NCBI GenBank assembly: GCA_035492055.1
Contig: DATJJR010000093.1
Location: 1 to 24,705 of the forward strand
DNA: 24,705 bases
DNA from: Ga0074130 sp035492055
Lineage (GTDB): Bacteria; Pseudomonadota; Gammaproteobacteria; Burkholderiales; Rhodocyclaceae
Reading direction: 5' to 3'
The translations under genes were made by a program, and so were the position numbers. The notes under the pieces were generated by a model. The model was not told the origin of the DNA. It searched no databases and saw only the letters and a list, made by a program, of their open reading frames with translations. Positions 16,015-24,033 of the stretch are shown in pieces (the first letter of the stretch is position 1; each line of letters starts with the position of its first letter).

Positions 16015-17708
16015 TGGGCGAGTCATTGCAGCCACCGCATCAATTGATCGGCCAGACACTGAAAGCGCAGGGCCTCATTAGCGAAGATCAATTGCGCATT
16101 GCCTTGCACGAACAAATGCAAGCAGTGCGGCCGATATCGCTCGGCAAGTTGCTGGTAAAACTCGGCTTCATCTCCGAAGCAACATTGCGCGATACATTGG
16201 GTTTCCTGCTTGGACAGCCCACGATCGATCTTGCCAATGTATTGATCGATACTGACACCTTGCAATGCGTCCCGTGTGACTTAGCGAAAAAGCATCATCT
16301 AATGCCGCTCGCATGGTGCGCAAAAAATAACCATCTTCGGCTTGCCATGGCTGCGCCGGACGACATCGTTGCACTTGATCGGCTGCGTAGCCACATTCCG
16401 GAAATCGCCACGATCGAAACGGTACTGGCCGGTGAGTCCGAAATTGCACACGCCATTGATCGCCATTACGGCCGTGAGCTTTCAATTGACGGCATCCTGC
16501 ACGAACTGGAAACCGGGCAAGCCGGCACCGCTTTACAGGAGTACACCCAGCCCATCGTACGACTGATCGATGCATTGCTTGCCGATGCCGTCAAGCAAGA
16601 CGCCTCTGATATTCATTTCGAGCCCGAGGCAGGGTTCTTGCGTATCCGGTATCGCATTGACGGCATCCTCCGTCAGATTCGCGTGCTGCATCAATCTTAC
16701 TGGCCGGCCATGGTCGTACGGCTCAAAATCATCGGCGGGATGAACATTGCCGAAACACGCGCGCCGCAAGACGGCCGCACATCGCTCAGTATCAGTGGCC
16801 GGCACATCGACTTCAGAATGGCCACGCTGCCAACGCTGCATGGCGAAAACATTGCGCTTCGAATTCTCGATCGACATAAAGGCATCGTGCCGCTCCATGC
16901 GCTTGGTCTAAGCACAACGCAATTGGATCAAATACATCAAATGATCAGCCGGCCAGAGGGGATCATTCTCGTCACCGGGCCGACCGGTAGCGGCAAGACG
17001 ACAACCCTCTATTCCGTTCTTAACCATCTGAACAGCGAGCACGTGAACATCATGACGCTCGAAGACCCAGTCGAATATCCGCTGGCGACAGTACGCCAAA
17101 CCAGTGTTGGAGAAGCATCCAAGCTCGATTTCGCAGAGGGCATTCGTTCGCTGCTACGGCAAGACCCCGACATTATTCTGGTCGGTGAAATTCGGGATGC
17201 CGATACTGCAGCCATGGCATTTCGCGCGGCCATGACCGGTCATCAGGTGTACGCGACATTGCATGCAAACTCGGTCTTCGGTGCAGTTCCGCGCCTCATC
17301 GACATTGGCGTATCGCCCGAACTGTTGGCCGGCAATATCATCGGCATCGTCGGGCAACGCCTTGTCCGGAAGCTCTGCACACATTGCCGACAGCCACATT
17401 GCGTCAATGCGCACGAAGCCACTGTACTCGGGGTCAGCCCTGACATATTGATTCATCGTCCAGTTGGATGCCCACATTGCAATCATCAAGGGTATCGGGG
17501 CCGCGGGCCGCTCATGGAGGCCCTGTTGATGGACGATGAGCTGGATGACCTGATCTCACAACATGTAACACAGGGCCAATTGCGCCAAACCGCGACGCGT
17601 AAGGGATATATCGGCCTCGTGGAAATGGCGATCAGTCGGGTGCTCGACGGAACAACTTCTTTCGAAGAAGCCGCACGTGTCATTGATTTTCGAAAGCCGC
17701 ATCCATGA
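16014..17708 (+). CDS. mshE: Pilus extension ATPase, GspE/PilB/MshE type
   Basis: The 564-residue hexameric assembly ATPase energises pilin polymerisation from the cytoplasm. Residues 11-65 form an MshEN-like N-terminal pair of motifs. The nucleotide domain shows Walker A GPTGSGKTT near residue 322, Asp box LEDPVEYPL, Walker B IILVGEIRDADTA, His box ATLHANS, and a zinc-binding CTHC...CPHC tetracysteine module, which is typical of extension (GspE/PilB) rather than retraction (PilT) ATPases. I chose the ATG at 16014 (TGATG overlap, GGGGGCGG just upstream); a TTG at 16011 would add one residue. Both MshEN motifs lack the leading Arg of the cyclic di-GMP-binding consensus, so regulation by that messenger is uncertain. 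Confidence 0.95.
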   Translation: MGESLQPPHQLIGQTLKAQGLISEDQLRIALHEQMQAVRPISLGKLLVKLGFISEATLRDTLGFLLGQPTIDLANVLIDTDTLQCVPCDLAKKHHLMPLAWCAKNNHLRLAMAAPDDIVALDRLRSHIPEIATIETVLAGESEIAHAIDRHYGRELSIDGILHELETGQAGTALQEYTQPIVRLIDALLADAVKQDASDIHFEPEAGFLRIRYRIDGILRQIRVLHQSYWPAMVVRLKIIGGMNIAETRAPQDGRTSLSISGRHIDFRMATLPTLHGENIALRILDRHKGIVPLHALGLSTTQLDQIHQMISRPEGIILVTGPTGSGKTTTLYSVLNHLNSEHVNIMTLEDPVEYPLATVRQTSVGEASKLDFAEGIRSLLRQDPDIILVGEIRDADTAAMAFRAAMTGHQVYATLHANSVFGAVPRLIDIGVSPELLAGNIIGIVGQRLVRKLCTHCRQPHCVNAHEATVLGVSPDILIHRPVGCPHCNHQGYRGRGPLMEALLMDDELDDLISQHVTQGQLRQTATRKGYIGLVEMAISRVLDGTTSFEEAARVIDFRKPHP

Positions 17709-18898
17709 CGCATTACGCTTGGCTTGCCATCGACAAAACCGGGCGGCGGGTGCATGGCCACGCCAACGCACATGACGAAAACGATCTTGAAGGTCGACTG
17801 AACAGAATGCGCCTTGATCTGATCGTTGCACGTCGGTTGAAGCGTAAAAACACAGCAAGACTGCCACATAACGAATTGATCGAGCTTTGCTTCCAACTTG
17901 AGCTCTTGCTGAGCGCGGGAATTCCATTAATCGAAGGCCTGACCGATCTTCGCGACGGTGCGACTTCCCATCAACAGCGAGACGTTCTAGCCGATGTCAT
18001 TGAATATCTGCATGGTGGAAAGCCACTGTCGACGGCGCTCGCGGCACACCCGAGCATATTCGACGAGGTATTCCGGGGGCTTGTGCAGGTCGGGGAGTCA
18101 AGTGGCCAGTTAGCCGAAGTCTTCGGACAGTTGCATGCTCATCTGGAATGGCGTGCGTCTCTCGCAGCACAAACGAAGAAGCTCGCTGCCTACCCCATTT
18201 TTCTCGCATTGATCGTGGCAGGCGTAGTTGCCTTTATCTGTATTTACCTGGCGCCAAAGCTGGTGAGTTTCATGCGAACGCTGGGACAGGAAACACCGCT
18301 CTCACTGCGCTTCCTGACAGGCCTTTCCGACATCCTTGCTCATATCTGGCCGCTGCTCATTGTGATTCCGATCTTCGCAACACTCCTGATACGTTATCTA
18401 TTGCGTCAACATGAATGGGCATGCCACCATCGTGACGCATTGCTATTTTCATTGCCGATTTTCGGCGACATTCTGCGCAAGCTGGCATTGACGCGTTTCA
18501 CGTCTGCGTTTGCCATGATGTACGCCGCAGGCATGTCAATCACGAGCACGCTCGGTATCGCGAAAAACGTCAGCGGCAACCTGCTTGTACGCGATGCAAT
18601 TAAACGCGCAGCAGAAGATCTCGATAGCGGACAAAGTCTGACGCAAGCATTTCGGCATACCGGCTTGTTCCCGCCGCTGGCAATACGCATGCTGAACATT
18701 GGCGAAAGCACCGGTTCTCTTGATATTGCATTGACCAATGCTTCGCGTGTCTTCAATCGAGAAGCCCAGGATGCCATTCAACGCCTGCAAACCTTGCTCG
18801 AACCGATGCTCACATTGATTGTCGGTGCGCTGCTCGGCGGAGTCATGTTGTCCGTCCTGGGTCCGCTTTACGATTTGATCGCGCGACTCAAGCCCTGA
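17705..18898 (+). CDS. mshG: Inner-membrane platform protein, GspF/PilC/MshG type
   Basis: The 397-residue protein contains two T2SSF domains at about 59-182 and 263-385. Each has the repeated helix motif seen as LVQVGESSGQLAEVF and MLNIGESTGSLDIAL. Three transmembrane segments fit the family topology: about 162-184 (PIFLALIVAGVVAFICIYLAP), 214-234, and a C-terminal one near 368-388. It forms the rotating platform that couples the ATPase to pilin insertion. The ATG overlaps the ATPase stop (ATGA). The length and the short N-terminal GspF_N-like part (YAWLAIDKTGRRVHG) agree with family members. Confidence 0.94.
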   Translation: MTHYAWLAIDKTGRRVHGHANAHDENDLEGRLNRMRLDLIVARRLKRKNTARLPHNELIELCFQLELLLSAGIPLIEGLTDLRDGATSHQQRDVLADVIEYLHGGKPLSTALAAHPSIFDEVFRGLVQVGESSGQLAEVFGQLHAHLEWRASLAAQTKKLAAYPIFLALIVAGVVAFICIYLAPKLVSFMRTLGQETPLSLRFLTGLSDILAHIWPLLIVIPIFATLLIRYLLRQHEWACHHRDALLFSLPIFGDILRKLALTRFTSAFAMMYAAGMSITSTLGIAKNVSGNLLVRDAIKRAAEDLDSGQSLTQAFRHTGLFPPLAIRMLNIGESTGSLDIALTNASRVFNREAQDAIQRLQTLLEPMLTLIVGALLGGVMLSVLGPLYDLIARLKP

Positions 18899-18906
18899 GC
18901 AACGCC

Positions 18907-20325
18907 ATGTCAAAGCGCCAAATTCTGACAGTCACTGTGCACGGTCTGATTGCCTGGAGTCCAGTTGGAAAAATTCGCGAAGACCGATACTTCACGTCTG
19001 AAAATACTGAGCTCTTCACACAGTGGCTCAGCACGAAACAAGGTGTTGAGTTTCACTTGATCGCGGATATAGTCGATGAAGGCTTTCACCTAGAAAAGCT
19101 CCCTGAAGTACGTGTGTACGAGCGGCGTTCCTTGCTGAAAAGAAAATTACGCCAACGATTTCCGGACACGTCGCTGTCGCTAGCGCACACCATCACTCAG
19201 GTGACAGAAAAGCAGCGACGAAAAAGTGTTTTGCTCTCTGCCTTGACTGAATCTACACGACTGAAACCCTGGTTGGACATATTGCAGGCGCACGATGCAT
19301 GTCTAGTCGGCATTTATACACCATCACTTTTGCTACCGCATCTACTGGGCAAGGCAGAGCCACAACAACTCTTGGTCACATTTGGGCGTAGCGGCATGCG
19401 TCAGAGCCTGCTCCAAAACGGCGTTGTGATTTTTTCGCGCCTGTTTCCGATTGAAAGCCAGTCAGCGGTGATCGCGATTCTTCATGCAGAAACCTCGCGT
19501 CTGCAGCAGTACCTCATTGGGCAAGGATTGCTTGAGAGTTCTGTTCAACTCCCCGTACATTGCTTTATTGATGCAGAGCACAGCAGCGTGCTGAAGCAAC
19601 ATTGCCCGGACAGCACAACACTTACATTCCAATATGCCGATATGTGCACGTTAAGCAGTCATGTGCACTCGAAAAATCTACCGGAAAGATTCACGGTGGA
19701 TGATTTATTCGTTCAACTTCTAATCAAGCATCCACCACGTCTTCGTTTTGGCAACCGAAGCACGCTCAAGTACTATGCTGCCGATCAATGGCAACACCCG
19801 CTAAAGATATGTACGGCGACAGCATTGTTATGCGCAATGTTAATTGTGCCTATCAGCCTCCTGAGCGTCCATGAAAGTCGAGTTCGTGAAGCAACAGCTC
19901 GCCTCGCCTTATCGAAATCACAAAGTCAGCAAGATTTATTGGATGCTGCGCTGAGCACTCGCGGGACCAATATCGAGGTATTGCAGTCTATAAGCGCGCA
20001 ATGGCATGACATTAAGAGGCGATCGTCTAGCTTAATTCCGAGTTTGCAAATAGTCAGTCGCACATTACCGGCCGGGCTTGAGCTGCAGCGACTGGAATGG
20101 CGCCACGACCCAAATGACCAAAGCATCCACATGGATCTTTTGCTTCATGGAGTGCCATCGTCAAACCGAGCCGAGATCGGCGACATCGCCGAACAGTTCA
20201 CCGCTGCGTTGCGCAACTCACCCACAGATGAAGCTCAACTCGACATGCCAGCGATTGACCAAACAGGACAAGAGGAGTCGGGCCAGCTAATTCGGATTCA
20301 CTATCAAAGCAGGCCGAACTCATGA
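18907..20325 (+). CDS. GspL-like fusion of PilM-like and PilN-like domains
   Basis: The 472-residue protein has a soluble N-terminal region of about 295 residues, a transmembrane helix at 299-320 (KICTATALLCAMLIVPISLL), and a periplasmic part with a helical stretch followed by LIPSLQIVSRTLPAGLELQRLEW, which resembles the ferredoxin-like PilN/GspL domain. The N-terminal region looks like a degenerate actin-like PilM or GspL cytoplasmic domain (QQLLVTFGRSGMRQSLLQNGVVIFSRLFPI), without recognisable ATP-binding loops. In this gene position it would connect the ATPase and platform to the periplasmic frame, as MshI plus its partner do. The assignment is by topology and context; sequence identity to named families is weak. 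It begins 8 bases after mshG and ends with an ATGA overlap. Confidence 0.7.
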   Translation: MSKRQILTVTVHGLIAWSPVGKIREDRYFTSENTELFTQWLSTKQGVEFHLIADIVDEGFHLEKLPEVRVYERRSLLKRKLRQRFPDTSLSLAHTITQVTEKQRRKSVLLSALTESTRLKPWLDILQAHDACLVGIYTPSLLLPHLLGKAEPQQLLVTFGRSGMRQSLLQNGVVIFSRLFPIESQSAVIAILHAETSRLQQYLIGQGLLESSVQLPVHCFIDAEHSSVLKQHCPDSTTLTFQYADMCTLSSHVHSKNLPERFTVDDLFVQLLIKHPPRLRFGNRSTLKYYAADQWQHPLKICTATALLCAMLIVPISLLSVHESRVREATARLALSKSQSQQDLLDAALSTRGTNIEVLQSISAQWHDIKRRSSSLIPSLQIVSRTLPAGLELQRLEWRHDPNDQSIHMDLLLHGVPSSNRAEIGDIAEQFTAALRNSPTDEAQLDMPAIDQTGQEESGQLIRIHYQSRPNS

Positions 20326-20897
20326 CTCTCATCAAGTCTCACGTCTTCAGGCGAGCGCTGTGTATCGGCCTAGTGTTGTCTTCGGCTTTGTTGGTTTGCG
20401 CGGTGGCAATTCATAGCATGTCCACAGCCAAGGCCGGTGCAGACAAGGAAGAACTGAAAGCCATCGCTGTCGCGAACACGGTGCGTGCGAGACAAGCAAT
20501 GCTTCCGCTATTGCAAGCCTATATCGAACAGTTTCAAACATTGCGACAACGTGGTCTGATCGGCCCGGAGCAGCGTGCTGCGTGGAATGATCGCATGCGT
20601 ACGCTGCGCCGGACGTACATCCCATCGAAAATCGACTATCAATTTCAGTCGCAACAAGCATTGCCCGGATATTCGCATTTTGCCTACAGCACCATGCAAC
20701 TACATCTTCAACTCCTGCATGAGGGTGATCTTATTGCAATGCTAGATGCGCTCGAAAAAACTCCGTCTGCCCACCTACGTATACGCAGTTGCACATTGCA
20801 GCGCGTACTTCCGAACAACGAAGCATTAACCCCAACGTTGCAGGCCGAATGCATGATGGAGTGGATCACGGTACCTGGCGGCATGGCAAACACATGA
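20322..20897 (+). CDS. PilO/GspM-like alignment-complex protein
   Basis: The 191-residue protein has a short cytoplasmic N-terminus, one transmembrane helix (about 11-31), a helical segment rich in Ala/Arg/Gln, and a C-terminal region with alternating strands (HLQLLHEGDLIAMLDALEKT, LRIRSCTLQR). The motif QRGLIGPEQRAAWNDRMRTLR recurs, from memory, in proteins from comparable pilus clusters. The architecture and location directly after the GspL/PilN-like gene suggest the PilO/GspM/MshJ role in the inner-membrane alignment complex. Function is inferred from topology and neighbours. It overlaps both neighbouring genes by ATGA. Confidence 0.65.
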   Translation: MTLIKSHVFRRALCIGLVLSSALLVCAVAIHSMSTAKAGADKEELKAIAVANTVRARQAMLPLLQAYIEQFQTLRQRGLIGPEQRAAWNDRMRTLRRTYIPSKIDYQFQSQQALPGYSHFAYSTMQLHLQLLHEGDLIAMLDALEKTPSAHLRIRSCTLQRVLPNNEALTPTLQAECMMEWITVPGGMANT

Positions 20898-21187
20898 AGA
20901 GATGTTTTTTAATCTGCTGCCTGTTTCTCTTACCGACCGGCTCCGCAATCGCCGAGCCGGAAAATCTACAACTGGGTCGGCTTTTCCTCTCTCCACAGCA
21001 ACGGCAGGCACTCGATATTCAGCGCATGGATATACAGCAAAACGGAAGATTGGATGGCATCGTAAAGCGCAGTGATGGATACAACAGTGTATGGATCGAC
21101 AAACGTCTCCGTACAGAAAACAACGGTGCACTTCCACTCGCTCATACCGTCGGCACACCACTGCTATTAAACAATCGTGAACGCTAG
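20894..21187 (+). CDS. Small exported MshK-like protein
   Basis: The 97-residue protein has a clear signal peptide (KRC then a hydrophobic run, with cleavage after GSAIA at about residue 20). The mature part starts with LQLGRLFLSPQQRQALDIQR, a short motif I associate with MshK-like proteins. A beta-rich segment follows (DGIVKRSDGYNSVWIDKRL), reminiscent of the small PilP/GspC-HR fold. A periplasmic link between the inner-membrane complex and the secretin is a reasonable guess. The ATG at 20894 overlaps the upstream stop, and the stop overlaps the GTG of the next gene by 11 bases. Confidence 0.65.
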   Translation: MKRCFLICCLFLLPTGSAIAEPENLQLGRLFLSPQQRQALDIQRMDIQQNGRLDGIVKRSDGYNSVWIDKRLRTENNGALPLAHTVGTPLLLNNRER

Positions 21188-23201
21188 CAAACGCCGTCAA
21201 CAAGGCCAAGCCTGGCTCATCACACTCGTAGGAATGTTGCTTGGCACCGTAGCTGGAATATTGCTGTACGACGCCCTGCTTACCCCTGGCGCTCGAGCGC
21301 AAACACAAGCACAGCGCACCTTGCAATCTATGCAAATGGCACGCGAAGCATTGCTCGGCTACGCCGTGACTTATCGAGAAACACATTCGGATGAGGGCTA
21401 TGGCTACTTACCTTGCCCTGATCTTCTCGGTAATGGCGAGGCCGCTGCGACATGCGGAACAACCGGTGTATTCGCACTCGGATTATTTCCATATAAAACG
21501 CTCGGGCTCAACGATCTACGCGATGGCAATGACGAATGTCTCTGGTATGCAGTGTCCGGGCGCTTCAAAAACAATCCCAAAAGCGAATTGCTTAATTGGG
21601 ATACACAGGGCGAGCTGGATATCAACAACCCCGACGATGCGTATCGCCTCGGCGCAGCTAACGATCTACGCGGCGGTATTGTCGCAATCGTGTTTTCACC
21701 AGGCCAAGCGCTGAACGATCAGGCGACCAATCGCACCGCAAACAATTTTCCTTGTCATGCCAATCCGCAACAGGCGGAAAAATATCTGGAATCGACACAG
21801 CCACCTTTTCATCAAAGTACGAGCAACTCGAGCAGCAATGATCAGCTACTGTGGCTCACGAACTCAGATATCTTTTCGCGTTTGCGGCTGCGCAAAGATT
21901 TTTCCGCTTACATCAATACAGGAATAAACAGTCTGCAAAGCGCACTCGGCTTTAATCAAACACAACTAGCACCAACATTAGGTTCACGTATCCCCAGCAC
22001 GATAGGCGATCATTTATCCGGACGCGACGCACGTTTTCATCTGCAATGGCATGATCAATTTGCGTATCTGGGTTGCCCGGACAGCAACCGTTATTGCTAC
22101 AGACTTGCGGCTCAGCAGTGTGGTGGCGTATTGATTTTTAGCGGGGAAAATACAAACGGTCGGCCGCGCTCCACAACGGCTCGCTCATACGCCGATTATT
22201 TTGAGTCGGCACTTGGTCTGGTTAGTGGCACCAGCAACAATCTATCGCAACCTGCTACAGATTACGGAGCTACATCGCTGGCAACGCGCAGTCGAGATCT
22301 TGTTCGCTGCGTGTCACCAAAGCTACAAACGCTTGGCAGTACGCTGCTCAATCAAAAGCCTGTGACAACGAGCAATGTTGCAACTTTGGCGAACAACGCT
22401 CTAGACACGGCAACGGACCCCTGGTTAAAACTCGGGCGTGCAGATACTGCATCGGCACTCAGTGCCGGCTGCGCCTGGTTTCCGGAACCACTCGTATTCG
22501 GAACGGGTAATACCGCGACGCAGCTGCGGCTTTATATGAGCTTTACAATCGTTGCGGCAAACCAAGGTTTCACACTCACGATTGCGGACGCCGACACCAA
22601 CAGTAGTACGCGTATGTGCGGGAAAGGCGGTGCCTTTCTCGGTTATGCCGGCAGCGACATCGGATTCGCTCCAATCAATGCGCCCAAGATTGGCTTGGAG
22701 TTCGACACGCAATGCAATGGCGCCACCTTCGGCGAAACGCCATGCGCCACGCCATGGCAGCAAATGTCTTTTTTGCACTGGGGCAAAGACGACGGCTTAA
22801 ATGATGACAATCGGCATGGCCTTGGCAACAATATGCCGATTGGCAGTTCAGCCGAGCGGAACGGGCTTTCATTGATTGGCGCGTTGCGGCACGTACGCTT
22901 GGAAATGGGTCGTCACTACGACGACACAATCGGTATCAGTCGGCACGTGCTGAATGCGTGGTTGAGCGACGACATTTTGCGCTGCCCCGAGTTGTCGGAC
23001 TTGTCTGCCGACATGGCCACGTTGCGAACACGCAATCCCGCTTGCCCTGCACCGTTGATTTTTAGCCGCCTCGATATTTCCCGCACTGAGGGTAACGGCG
23101 TGCCCTTCAAGCAGGCTTGGCTAGGCTTCACAGCAGGACAGGAAGGCGGCGCACAAACCGTTCTCATCCACAAACTCATCGCCGAAGTGAGCCTGCAATG
23201 A
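21177..23201 (+). CDS. Large pilin-like protein with C-terminal lectin-like region (putative tip adhesin)
   Basis: The 674-residue protein starts at a GTG and contains 14 cysteines. Residues 1-10 are basic, followed by a hydrophobic helix (11-35) after RRQQG. This resembles a prepilin leader, but the canonical FTLxE is replaced by QAWLI and the +5 glutamate is missing, as in GspK/PilX-type minor pilins. Residues 55-130 share AREALLGYA and LPCP with the next gene's product, plus GLFPYKTLGL and ECLWYAVSG. The C-terminal 240 residues look like an L-type lectin or concanavalin-like fold: FTLTIADADTNSS, CGKGGAFLGYAGSDIGFAPI, PKIGLEFDTQ (503-512), HVRLEMG and AWLGFTAGQEGG (647-658). This suggests a carbohydrate-binding tip subunit. 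The lectin call is by eye and needs profile or structure support. Confidence 0.75.
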   Translation: MNASKRRQQGQAWLITLVGMLLGTVAGILLYDALLTPGARAQTQAQRTLQSMQMAREALLGYAVTYRETHSDEGYGYLPCPDLLGNGEAAATCGTTGVFALGLFPYKTLGLNDLRDGNDECLWYAVSGRFKNNPKSELLNWDTQGELDINNPDDAYRLGAANDLRGGIVAIVFSPGQALNDQATNRTANNFPCHANPQQAEKYLESTQPPFHQSTSNSSSNDQLLWLTNSDIFSRLRLRKDFSAYINTGINSLQSALGFNQTQLAPTLGSRIPSTIGDHLSGRDARFHLQWHDQFAYLGCPDSNRYCYRLAAQQCGGVLIFSGENTNGRPRSTTARSYADYFESALGLVSGTSNNLSQPATDYGATSLATRSRDLVRCVSPKLQTLGSTLLNQKPVTTSNVATLANNALDTATDPWLKLGRADTASALSAGCAWFPEPLVFGTGNTATQLRLYMSFTIVAANQGFTLTIADADTNSSTRMCGKGGAFLGYAGSDIGFAPINAPKIGLEFDTQCNGATFGETPCATPWQQMSFLHWGKDDGLNDDNRHGLGNNMPIGSSAERNGLSLIGALRHVRLEMGRHYDDTIGISRHVLNAWLSDDILRCPELSDLSADMATLRTRNPACPAPLIFSRLDISRTEGNGVPFKQAWLGFTAGQEGGAQTVLIHKLIAEVSLQ

Positions 23202-24013
23202 AGAAGCGCACTATTAGGAGTCAAATCAAAGGCTTTACGCTGGCTGAAATGGCGATCGTCATGGTCCTCATTACGCTGCTGATTGGCGGCTTGATGTCTC
23301 CGCTCACAGCACAGCGTGATGCCGACGCGCGACGCAATACTCAGCAGGCATTGAATACTGCACGCGAGGCGCTTTTTGGCTACGCCATCCAGCATGGCCG
23401 TTTGCCTTGCCCAGCCAGAATGGACATTCCCACCGGAGCGACCGGCGCCGGCATAGAAGCCACCATCAGAGGCAGCGGTGATTGTGCATGTACGTCATCG
23501 AGTGCGGCATCAAGTCACGGCATTTCAGGCAATAGCGGCGGCTGCAATGGTAATACAGTGTTTGGCGTATTGCCCTGGGTCACGCTCGGTCTTGACGAAA
23601 CCGACGCCTGGAACAATCGCTACAGCTACCTCGTCACAGCCTACTACGCGCGCACCTCAGGCATACAAAGCAATTTCGACTGCGACACGGTGAGTCCGGA
23701 ACCACCGCCCAACAATGCTGCTTTTGCGTTGTGTAGTAAGGGGCTCGGTCTCGTTCGCGATTCATCGTCGCTTAATTGGTCGCCACTAACAACCGCAAAT
23801 GAGGCGCCGGCGATTGTTGTTTCGCATGGCAACAACGGCCTAGGCGCTTACGGCCCAAACGGACTCTTGCTTACTGGCGCCGGTGGCGATGAGCTTGCCA
23901 ACAGCGACGGCGATGCAATTTTCATCAGCAATACCAAGATCGACGATCTGCTTGTCTGGATCAGCCGGCCTGTCCTTATGAACCGCATGATCGCGGCAGG
24001 TCGACTACCTTAA
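23198..24013 (+). CDS. Type IV prepilin-like protein (minor pilin)
   Basis: The 271-residue protein starts at the ATG overlapping the previous stop (ATGA). It has a class III leader ending in KG at residue 12, followed by FTLAEMAIVMVLITLLIGGL, with the conserved Glu at +5. Residues 55-64 (AREALFGYAI) and 69-72 (LPCP) match the preceding lectin-like protein at the same or a similar offset. A Ser/Gly-rich cysteine-containing stretch (92-120) and VFGVLPWVTLGL plus DAWNNRYSYLVTAYY follow. Six cysteines probably form disulfides. Much larger than a typical major pilin, it is likely a minor pilin near the tip. A longer reading to 23117 lies inside the upstream gene and is rejected. Confidence 0.88.
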   Translation: MKKRTIRSQIKGFTLAEMAIVMVLITLLIGGLMSPLTAQRDADARRNTQQALNTAREALFGYAIQHGRLPCPARMDIPTGATGAGIEATIRGSGDCACTSSSAASSHGISGNSGGCNGNTVFGVLPWVTLGLDETDAWNNRYSYLVTAYYARTSGIQSNFDCDTVSPEPPPNNAAFALCSKGLGLVRDSSSLNWSPLTTANEAPAIVVSHGNNGLGAYGPNGLLLTGAGGDELANSDGDAIFISNTKIDDLLVWISRPVLMNRMIAAGRLP

Positions 24014-24021
24014 TTTATTCA

Positions 24022-24025
24022 CGGA
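24022..24025 (+). promoter_or_regulatory. Ribosome binding site of the last prepilin gene
   Basis: GGAG lies 8 bases before the ATG at 24034. It decides that ATG over the in-frame TTG at 24031 and is the clearest Shine-Dalgarno element in the pilus operon, suggesting higher expression of this pilin. Confidence 0.7.
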
Positions 24026-24033
24026 GCATATTG

